The position numbers were made by a program, and so were the translations under genes. A DNA stretch of 44,294 nucleotides, taken from positions 1-44,294 of the forward strand of contig CAVGWF010000022.1 of the NCBI GenBank assembly GCA_963632825.1, written 5' to 3'. The stretch comes from F23-B02 sp963632825 (GTDB taxonomy: Bacteria; Bacillota; Clostridia; Oscillospirales; Oscillospiraceae). This document shows positions 38,693 to 44,294 of this stretch, piece after piece. Below the pieces are notes generated by a model, which was not told where the DNA came from, made no database searches, and saw only the letters and a program-made list of their open reading frames with translations. How positions within the stretch are numbered: the first letter of the stretch is position 1; every line of letters starts with the position of its first letter.

Positions 38693-39798
38693 TATATCTT
38701 GACTCTGCGGCTACGAGCTTCTTGAAGCCTCCGTCGGTAAAGGCCGAGATGATGAACGCTCTGAGCACGATGTCGAGCCCGGGCAGAGGCGCATATCCGG
38801 CAGCCATGAATGCAGCGGAAAAGGTCTATGAGTGCCGCGAGCTTATTTGCAGACTTATGAATTTTCCCCATCCGGAAAATGTTGTGTTCACCATGAATGC
38901 GACCCATGCACTCAATATTGCCATAAATACACTTGCCAAGCCCGGCAGCAGGGTCGTAATATCGGGATATGAGCACAATTCAGTAACGCGTCCGCTGCAC
39001 GAGACGGGTGCCGTCATTGATGTGGCGGCGGGAAAGCTCTTTGACGCGGAGGATGTGCTGCGTGCATTTTCCGAGAAAATACCCGCAGCCGATCTCGTTA
39101 TATGCAATCATGTGTCCAATGCTTTCGGCTTTGTACAGCCGGTTGAGGAGATCGCAGGGCTGTGCAAAAAACACAATGTGCCTTTTATAATAGATGCATC
39201 ACAGTCTGCCGGCACAGAGAAAATTGATGCCGTGCGCCTTGATGCCGCATTTATCGCCATGCCCGGTCACAAGGGACTTATGGGTCCTCAGGGAACGGGC
39301 GTTCTGCTGTGCGCTGAGCGCCCCAAACCGCTTATCAGCGGCGGAACCGGTTCGGAGAGCATTTTGCAGCATATGCCGGAATACCTGCCAGATGCAGCCG
39401 AGGCGGGCACACACAATGTAGTCGGAATAGCCGGACTGTGCGCCGGAGTTCGATATGTCCTTGGCGTCGGAGCGGAAGCAATAGGCCGGTATGAAGCGTC
39501 AATGTGCGCGGAAGCGGCGGAGATACTGAGAAAAATACCTGCACTTAGGGTATATTCCGCTTCGGGCAAAGCACAAGCCGGCGTGCTGTCGGTGCAGCAC
39601 GAAAGCATTGACTGCGAAAGCTTTTGCGAAATGCTCGGAAAAAACAATGTGGCGGCAAGGTGCGGTCTGCACTGCGCGCCTCTTGCTCATAAAACGGCCG
39701 GGACGGTCGACAGGGGTACGGTTCGCCTGAGCTTTTCGCCGTTTATATCAAGGCAGCAAATGCTGAGAGCATGCGGAATTATACGGCAAATATCATAA
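38689..39798 (+). CDS. Class V aminotransferase, cysteine desulfurase family (TIGR01977-like)
   Basis: A 369-residue PLP enzyme. The N-terminus is IYLDSAATSFLKPPSV. The PLP site includes IIDASQSAGT and Lys in MPGHKGLMGPQGTGVLL (near 193). The catalytic Cys is in CGLHCAPLAHKT (near 327), the typical TIGR01977 motif. Family members transfer sulfur, or possibly selenium, from cysteine or selenocysteine. It is paired with the DUF3343 gene upstream by ATGA overlap. It lacks an adjacent IscU-type scaffold, so a housekeeping Fe-S role is less likely. The exact substrate is not predictable. Confidence 0.92.
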   Translation: MIYLDSAATSFLKPPSVKAEMMNALSTMSSPGRGAYPAAMNAAEKVYECRELICRLMNFPHPENVVFTMNATHALNIAINTLAKPGSRVVISGYEHNSVTRPLHETGAVIDVAAGKLFDAEDVLRAFSEKIPAADLVICNHVSNAFGFVQPVEEIAGLCKKHNVPFIIDASQSAGTEKIDAVRLDAAFIAMPGHKGLMGPQGTGVLLCAERPKPLISGGTGSESILQHMPEYLPDAAEAGTHNVVGIAGLCAGVRYVLGVGAEAIGRYEASMCAEAAEILRKIPALRVYSASGKAQAGVLSVQHESIDCESFCEMLGKNNVAARCGLHCAPLAHKTAGTVDRGTVRLSFSPFISRQQMLRACGIIRQIS

Positions 39799-39820
39799 AA
39801 TAAAATTAATCAATATTTGA

Positions 39821-39849
39821 TTGCCTTTTTCGGATATATATACTATAAT
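39821..39849 (+). promoter_or_regulatory. Sigma-A type promoter for cdaA-cdaR
   Basis: TTGCCT (39821-39826) and a perfect TATAAT (39844-39849) are 17 bases apart. It leaves a leader of about 70 bases with no clear strong fold. Confidence 0.75.
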
Positions 39850-39926
39850 ATAGTGATAAAATTTACAGTACTATGTCGGGTCGGCTGTGACAGCAGTCAG
39901 CAGATAGAGATGATTGGGGTTTATAA

Positions 39927-40820
39927 ATGCAGGACTTTTCGAGTTACTTTTTAAGGACACTCAATTACCTTTCAACGATAAGCGTTTGGGACATTCTTGA
40001 CATTCTCATAGTGGCTTATCTGTTTTACAAGGTAATTGATCTTGTGCGCAAAACGAGTTCATACAATCTTGCAAAGGGCATTCTCGTTTTGCTCATCGGG
40101 CTGTGGCTTTCAGGACCGTCGGTTTTGAATCTCACTATGATAAACTTCATATTGAGGAAGGCCGTTGAGATAGGTCTTATAGCTCTGGTCATAATATTCC
40201 AGCCTGAGCTGCGCAAGCTCCTCTCAAAAATGGGCAGCAAGAACTTTTACGGGATATTTTCTCCGAAGGTGCAGGCATCGAGCAAGATCGACACTGCGAT
40301 CACTCAGACCGCGCTTGCCTGCGAGCAGATGGCCAAGAGCAAAACCGGTGCACTTATCATATTCGAGCGCAGCGTAAAGCTCAGCGATATAATGACCACC
40401 GGAACCATAATAGATGCCGATATAACGGCTGAGCTGCTCAAGAATATATTCTACCCTAAGGCGCCTCTGCACGATGGTGCGCTTATCATCCGGAACGCGA
40501 GGATCGCGGCTGCCGGCTGTGTGCTGCCTTTGACCTCTAAAACGAACCTGAGCAAGGATCTCGGAATGCGCCATCGCGCCGGCATAGGCGCAAGCGAGGT
40601 GTCCGACGCCGTGACGGTCATCGTCTCTGAGGAGACCGGCGCGATATCCGTGGCTGTTGAGGGCATGCTTAAGCGAAATCTGTCGGTTTCTATGCTTGAA
40701 AAGCTCTTGAGAAGCGAACTTGTCGTTGAGGAAACCAAGAAGAATACCGCAGTCGAAATTTTTTCTCGTTTTTTTGACAAGCATAAGGTGAACGATGATG
40801 GAACAGAAAAAAAGAACTAA
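39927..40820 (+). CDS. cdaA: Diadenylate cyclase CdaA
   Basis: A 297-residue membrane enzyme that makes the second messenger c-di-AMP from two ATP. There are three membrane segments in the first 100 residues (including ILDILIVAYLFYKVIDL and AVEIGLIALVIIFQPELR). The DAC domain has the catalytic DGA in LHDGALII (near 183) and RHR in MRHRAGIGASEVSDAV (near 214). It controls potassium, turgor and wall balance in Firmicutes. cdaR overlaps its 3' end by 23 bases. glmM, often the third member, is not next. Confidence 0.97.
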   Translation: MQDFSSYFLRTLNYLSTISVWDILDILIVAYLFYKVIDLVRKTSSYNLAKGILVLLIGLWLSGPSVLNLTMINFILRKAVEIGLIALVIIFQPELRKLLSKMGSKNFYGIFSPKVQASSKIDTAITQTALACEQMAKSKTGALIIFERSVKLSDIMTTGTIIDADITAELLKNIFYPKAPLHDGALIIRNARIAAAGCVLPLTSKTNLSKDLGMRHRAGIGASEVSDAVTVIVSEETGAISVAVEGMLKRNLSVSMLEKLLRSELVVEETKKNTAVEIFSRFFDKHKVNDDGTEKKN

Positions 40821-42057
40821 AAAAATATATGACAGCAAGGTATTCTGGATGGTGATCTCGCTGCTGTGCTCGCTTATGATGTGGGCATATGTAACAAGTC
40901 AGGATACGACCGATCAGGGAAGAACGCTCACCGGCATTCAGGTGGAATTTCAGGGGCAGGAGGAGCTTTTGAATGAGAGAAATCTCTCGATAACCGATGT
41001 CAGCGCCGACACGGTTAGCATATCGGTGCGCGGCAGCCGAAGCAATATATCAAAGCTTAAGGCTTCAGATATAAAAGCTGTCATAGATGTCAGCAATGTG
41101 ACGCAGCCAAATAATATGACCTGGACATATAAGCTCGTCTTTCCCAGCTATATCAATGAAAACGATATTACCGTGGTGCGGAAAAATCCCGATACTATCA
41201 ATTTTACCGTTATTAAAAACGGCAGCAAGACAATTGAGATAAAGGGCAGCTTTGAGGGCACGATAGCCGAGGGCTGTGTGGCCGAGGAATTTGCCTTCGA
41301 GCCCAAGACCATAGTGGTCGAGGGACCTGAGGAGAGTATCGAGAATATAGACCATGCATGGGTAACCTTCGGCAAAGATCAGACTATCGACTCTGTTTAT
41401 ATAGAGGAAGCTGAGTTTACACTCAGGGATAAAAACGACAATATCATTTCAAAGGATGGTCTCAAGTTTTCAGCGGATACGGTTACCGCAACTCAGCCGA
41501 TACTGAAATCCAAGGATGTGCCTCTGAAGGTCTCCATAATATCCGGCGGCGGCATTACGGAGAGCGACTGTAATGTGACGATCGACCCTGTTTCGATAAA
41601 AGTCGCCGGCGATTCAAGGATAGTTGACGATATGGATTCGATCCAGCTCGGAACCATTGATCTTTCGTCGCTTGACAGCGGCTATGAGCACACATTCCAG
41701 ATAACGCTTCCGGAGGATGTGCAGAATATAACGGGTGTTACCGAAGCAAGGGTGACGATCGAGGTAGCCGGAGCACACACAAAAACTTTTACTACGACGA
41801 ATATTGCATGCAAGGGCGTGACTTCCGGATACCGTGTGACGGTTGACACCAAGGAAATCGAGGTAACGCTGCGTGCGCTCGATTCCAATACGCTTAACAA
41901 TATTCGACCCGAGGACATAACCGTTGTTGCCGATCTGTCCGATTACGGCTCAACTACGGGTCAGGTCATCGTAAGTGCGAAGGTTACCGTCATTGGACAT
42001 GAAAATGTCGGCGCGGTCGGTGAAGTGCGGGTAACCGTAACAATACTCAAGGATTAA
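40798..42057 (+). CDS. cdaR: YbbR-domain regulator CdaR
   Basis: A 419-residue extracytoplasmic protein anchored by one N-terminal segment (VFWMVISLLCSLMMWAYV) and containing about four tandem YbbR beta domains (for example NERNLSITDVSADTVSISVRG, ITVVRKNPDTINFTV and later copies). In Firmicutes CdaR binds and modulates CdaA. Adjacent ATGs at 40795 and 40798 follow AAGGTG; the second has better spacing. It is coupled to cdaA by a 23-base overlap. The usual downstream glmM is replaced by an RseC-like gene. Confidence 0.92.
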   Translation: MEQKKRTKKIYDSKVFWMVISLLCSLMMWAYVTSQDTTDQGRTLTGIQVEFQGQEELLNERNLSITDVSADTVSISVRGSRSNISKLKASDIKAVIDVSNVTQPNNMTWTYKLVFPSYINENDITVVRKNPDTINFTVIKNGSKTIEIKGSFEGTIAEGCVAEEFAFEPKTIVVEGPEESIENIDHAWVTFGKDQTIDSVYIEEAEFTLRDKNDNIISKDGLKFSADTVTATQPILKSKDVPLKVSIISGGGITESDCNVTIDPVSIKVAGDSRIVDDMDSIQLGTIDLSSLDSGYEHTFQITLPEDVQNITGVTEARVTIEVAGAHTKTFTTTNIACKGVTSGYRVTVDTKEIEVTLRALDSNTLNNIRPEDITVVADLSDYGSTTGQVIVSAKVTVIGHENVGAVGEVRVTVTILKD

Positions 42058-42076
42058 TTTGCGGGGGGAGCTTAAT

Positions 42077-42484
42077 ATGACTCAGGATGCAGTAGTTACA
42101 AAGGTTTTTAAAAACGGAATGGCCGAGGTCGCAGTGTCGAGAGGGACTGCCTGCGGCAGCAATTGCGGCAACTGTGAAAGCTGTGTTTTTCAGAACGAGA
42201 TAAAAGCGTTTGCAAAAAACACGGTGCATGCAAAGCCGGGTGAAAAGGTAGTGATAGAGAGTCTGAGCTCAAGAATATTCGGTGCGGCGTTCCTGCTGTA
42301 TATAGTGCCTATGGTACTGTTCATTGTCGGGTATGCCGTCGCTGCGAGTCTCGGACTCGACGAGGGGATGCGTGTACTGTGCAGCTTTGCGGCTTTCGCG
42401 GCGGCCGTTGCTGCCGTTATAGTGTATCAGCGTCACAGCAAGCGAAAAAATCCTATAAAATTTGAGATCACTCAGCTTCGCTGA
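42077..42484 (+). CDS. SoxR-reducing RseC/MucC family protein
   Basis: A 135-residue membrane protein of the RseC family. The N-terminal Cys cluster CGSNCGNCESC (residues about 27-37) probably binds a metal or Fe-S cluster. Two membrane segments follow (FLLYIVPMVLFIVGYAVAAS and AAFAAAVAAVIVY). In Proteobacteria RseC relates to SoxR reduction and Rnf, and in Clostridia it often accompanies electron-transfer genes. Its role here, between cdaR and yicC, is unknown. ATG 42077 follows GGGGGGAG; a GTG-type extension to 42059 is rejected. Confidence 0.88.
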   Translation: MTQDAVVTKVFKNGMAEVAVSRGTACGSNCGNCESCVFQNEIKAFAKNTVHAKPGEKVVIESLSSRIFGAAFLLYIVPMVLFIVGYAVAASLGLDEGMRVLCSFAAFAAAVAAVIVYQRHSKRKNPIKFEITQLR

Positions 42485-42496
42485 GGTGGGGGAAAT

Positions 42497-43375
42497 ATGA
42501 TAAAAAGCATGACTGGCTACGGCAGCGCCAGGGGCACTGTCGAGGGTATAGAGGTTTGCGTAGAACTGAAAAGCGTAAATAACAAGTTTCTTGATACCGC
42601 GATAAGAATGCCTCGCAGCTTTCTGTTTGCGGAGGAGACGATAAAGCAGGCTGTGAGCTCACACATAAGCCGCGGCAAGGTCGATGTTTTTGTGACCGTC
42701 GATACATCAATGGCAGACGATATGGTCGTAAGGGTGAACGAGCCTTTGCTCGATGGCTATCTTGAAGCTCTGAAAGGCATTGCCGATAAGCATGGACTCA
42801 CAAACGACATAAGCGTGATGGGCGTCAGCCGTCTTCCGGATGTCCTCTCGGTCGAAAAAAAAGAGCTTGATGCCGATGCCGTTGCCGCCGGTATGCGCAG
42901 CATTGCGGAGCAGGCACTTCAGGATTTTGACCGTATGCGTATCGTAGAGGGGGATAAGCTCAGACTCGATGTCCTTGAAAAGCTCCGGACTATTGAACGG
43001 CTTGTAACCGTTATCGAGGAAAACTCCCCGAAAACCGTTCAGGAATACCGCGAGCGCCTGCTCGGTAAGCTCAACGAGGTTCTCGGAACAGCCGGCATTG
43101 ATGAGTCACGCATACTCACCGAAGCTGCGATATTTGCCGATAAGATAGCCGTTGATGAGGAGACCGTAAGGCTCCGCAGTCACATTTCACAGCTTAGACA
43201 GATGCTTGAGACCGGCTCTCCGATAGGCAGAAAGATAGACTTTCTGCTTCAGGAGTTTAACCGTGAGGCGAACACGACCGGCTCAAAGTGCCAGAATTCC
43301 GATATCGCTCATGTGGTCGTCGACCTTAAGTCCGAGATAGAGAAGATCCGTGAGCAGATACAGAATATTGAGTGA
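42497..43375 (+). CDS. YicC/YloC family endoribonuclease
   Basis: A 292-residue YicC-family protein, an RNA-degrading enzyme family. It has the N-terminal signature MIKSMTGYGSARGTVEG, then ELKSVNNKFLDTAIRMP, and a C-terminal conserved region with REANTTGSKCQNSDIAHVVVDLKSEIEKIREQ. The order yicC-remA-gmk-rpoZ is a classic Firmicutes cluster. It starts 12 bases after the RseC-like gene with AGGTGGGG and ends 8 bases before remA. Length is normal. Confidence 0.95.
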   Translation: MIKSMTGYGSARGTVEGIEVCVELKSVNNKFLDTAIRMPRSFLFAEETIKQAVSSHISRGKVDVFVTVDTSMADDMVVRVNEPLLDGYLEALKGIADKHGLTNDISVMGVSRLPDVLSVEKKELDADAVAAGMRSIAEQALQDFDRMRIVEGDKLRLDVLEKLRTIERLVTVIEENSPKTVQEYRERLLGKLNEVLGTAGIDESRILTEAAIFADKIAVDEETVRLRSHISQLRQMLETGSPIGRKIDFLLQEFNREANTTGSKCQNSDIAHVVVDLKSEIEKIREQIQNIE

Positions 43376-43383
43376 GGCTGAGT

Positions 43384-43644
43384 ATGAGGCTTGTTAATAT
43401 CGGCTTTGGCAATATGGTTTCGGCTGAACGCATAATAGCTATGGTAAGTCCCGAATCTGCACCGATAAAGCGAATGATTCAGGATGTGCGTGAAAAAGGA
43501 CTGCTGATAGATGCCTCCTTTGGAAGGAGCACAAAGGCCGCACTTATTATGGACAGCGGAAATGTGATTTTATCGGCGCTGGCAACCGATGTGCTGGCAG
43601 CGCGGATCTCAAACAAAAATGAGGAAGGTGCAGCAAATGGCTAA
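43384..43644 (+). CDS. remA: RemA-like DUF370 regulator
   Basis: An 86-residue DUF370 protein. In Bacillus subtilis RemA is a DNA-binding activator of biofilm matrix and osmoprotectant genes. The family opening is MRLVNIGFGNMVSAERIIAM, followed by ESAPIKRMIQDVREKGLLID and ASFGRSTKAALIMDSG. The start at 43384 is chosen over GTG at 43372 to match the family N-terminus, with GAGGCTGAG upstream. It lies between yicC and gmk as in Bacillus and overlaps gmk by 8 bases. Confidence 0.94.
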   Translation: MRLVNIGFGNMVSAERIIAMVSPESAPIKRMIQDVREKGLLIDASFGRSTKAALIMDSGNVILSALATDVLAARISNKNEEGAANG

Positions 43645-44242
43645 TCAAAGAGGAAAACTGATAGTAATATCCGGACCGTCCGGAGCAGGGAAGAGCACAG
43701 TCGTGTTCAAAGCCCTTGAAGGGCGGGACGATGTGTGCTTTTCGGTGTCGGCAACTACTCGCAAGCCCCGCCCCGGTGAGATCGACGGCAAGGAGTACTT
43801 CTTTGTAGATCTGGACAAGTTCCGCGATATGGTGCAGAACGATGAATTTCTTGAGCACGCCGTGTATGTGGCAAATTCCTATGGAACGCCGAAGGCATAT
43901 GTCGAAAAAAAGCTCAATGAGGGTATGAATGTGCTTCTTGATATCGAGGTTCAGGGCGCACTTCAGGTACACCAGAAAATGCCCGATGCGGTAATGATAT
44001 TCATAATCCCGCCGTCCATGGCAGAGCTTGAAAATCGTCTGCGCAGCAGAGGCACCGACTCCGAGCGCAAGATAGAAGCCCGACTGCTCCGCGCAAAAGA
44101 GGAATACGCGGCTGCGGATTTCTATGACTATATCATAATAAACGATGATGCAGAAAAGGCCGCCAAGGAGTTTTCCGCAATAATAACCGCCGAGTACTGC
44201 AAATATGACCTTAGAAAAAACTATTTAAGTGAGGTAGATTGA
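43637..44242 (+). CDS. gmk: Guanylate kinase
   Basis: A 201-residue kinase converting GMP to GDP. Walker A is ISGPSGAGKSTVVFKAL (about residues 10-26). The GMP-binding region includes SATTRKPRPGEIDGKEYFFV and EYAVYV-like FLEHAVYVANSYGTPK. VLLDIEVQGALQV follows. The start at 43637 follows GAGGAAGGTG; the frame extends to 43589 inside remA and is rejected. rpoZ starts 2 bases after the stop, so the two are cotranscribed. Confidence 0.97.
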   Translation: MANQRGKLIVISGPSGAGKSTVVFKALEGRDDVCFSVSATTRKPRPGEIDGKEYFFVDLDKFRDMVQNDEFLEHAVYVANSYGTPKAYVEKKLNEGMNVLLDIEVQGALQVHQKMPDAVMIFIIPPSMAELENRLRSRGTDSERKIEARLLRAKEEYAAADFYDYIIINDDAEKAAKEFSAIITAEYCKYDLRKNYLSEVD

Positions 44243-44244
44243 CC

Positions 44245-44294
44245 ATGATGCTTTATCCCCCCGTTGCCGAGCTCGTAAGCAAGACCGGCAACCG
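44245..44294 (+). CDS. rpoZ: RNA polymerase omega subunit (5' fragment)
   Basis: The first 16 codons of rpoZ read MMLYPPVAELVSKTGNR (partial). Omega helps assemble RNA polymerase. The short peptide resembles omega N-termini, and the position right after gmk is the standard one, so the call rests on context as much as on sequence. GAGGT lies about 9 bases before ATG 44245; ATG 44248 is an alternative. The window ends inside the gene. Confidence 0.82.
   Translation, partial: MMLYPPVAELVSKTGN

Noticed and set aside
1..44294. CRISPR array, prophage or integrated element
   Set aside because: No regularly spaced repeats, integrase, phage structural or restriction genes were seen. The only mobile-element trace is the fragment at 3322-3557.

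Overview
This is chromosomal sequence from a low-to-mid GC, spore-forming, anaerobic Firmicute, most likely class Clostridia (Oscillospirales or Ruminococcaceae-like gut lineage). The evidence is gene content and order: a fused ispH-rpsA gene, clpP-clpX-lon-engB, scpA-scpB-DUF2953-ytfJ-dacF, cdaA-cdaR, yicC-remA-gmk-rpoZ, CarD next to ispD/ispF, a spoIVFA/spoIVFB-like pair, a GlnRS, and an SLH-domain (S-layer anchored) protein. The lineage is inferred from these families and was not tested by a database search.

Layout. 1-2016 (minus strand): glnS followed by a window-truncated moaB/mogA. 2116-3318 (plus): a thioredoxin system made of an unusually short flavoprotein reductase and trxA, followed by a degraded transposase fragment. 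3672-3823: tRNA-Gly(GCC) with promoter and terminator. 3892-9078 (minus): a 1728-residue secreted, SLH-anchored protein with a PHP-type phosphoesterase domain. 9287-10450: a YibE/F membrane protein. 10514-10589 (minus): tRNA-Pro(CGG). 10684-14583: spoIVFA/spoIVFB-like sporulation genes, then a radical-SAM protein and its DUF2344 partner. 14718-19101: rplS, lepB, rbgA, rnhB, yraN, thrC. 19185-20129: a small Cys-rich DUF1540 gene (minus) and a metallophosphoesterase. 20218-26543: the protein quality-control block tig, clpP, clpX, lon, engB. 26556-31521: M50 protease, scpA, scpB, DUF2953, ytfJ, dacF, rluB-type pseudouridine synthase. 31675-36511: RpiR-type regulator, BaiN-like flavoprotein, cmk, ispH-rpsA fusion. 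36655-38349: carD, ispD, ispF. 38441-39798: DUF3343 protein and a class V aminotransferase (cysteine desulfurase family). 39927-44294: cdaA, cdaR, rseC-like, yicC, remA, gmk and the start of rpoZ.

Most of the window is dense housekeeping sequence, with 1-20 base gaps or 4-8 base overlaps between genes in the same operon. Isoprenoid synthesis is represented three times (ispD, ispF, ispH). Envelope and sporulation functions recur (lepB, dacF, spoIVFA/B, ytfJ, cdaA/R). Proteostasis genes form one block.

I did not find a clearly new multi-gene system. The most interesting points are the short thioredoxin reductase lacking the NADPH signature (possible ferredoxin-dependent type), the PHP/OB/SLH giant surface protein, an in-frame Shine-Dalgarno and ATG inside the ispH-rpsA fusion that could make free S1, a hairpin that buries the dacF ribosome-binding site, and the transposase scar beside trxA.
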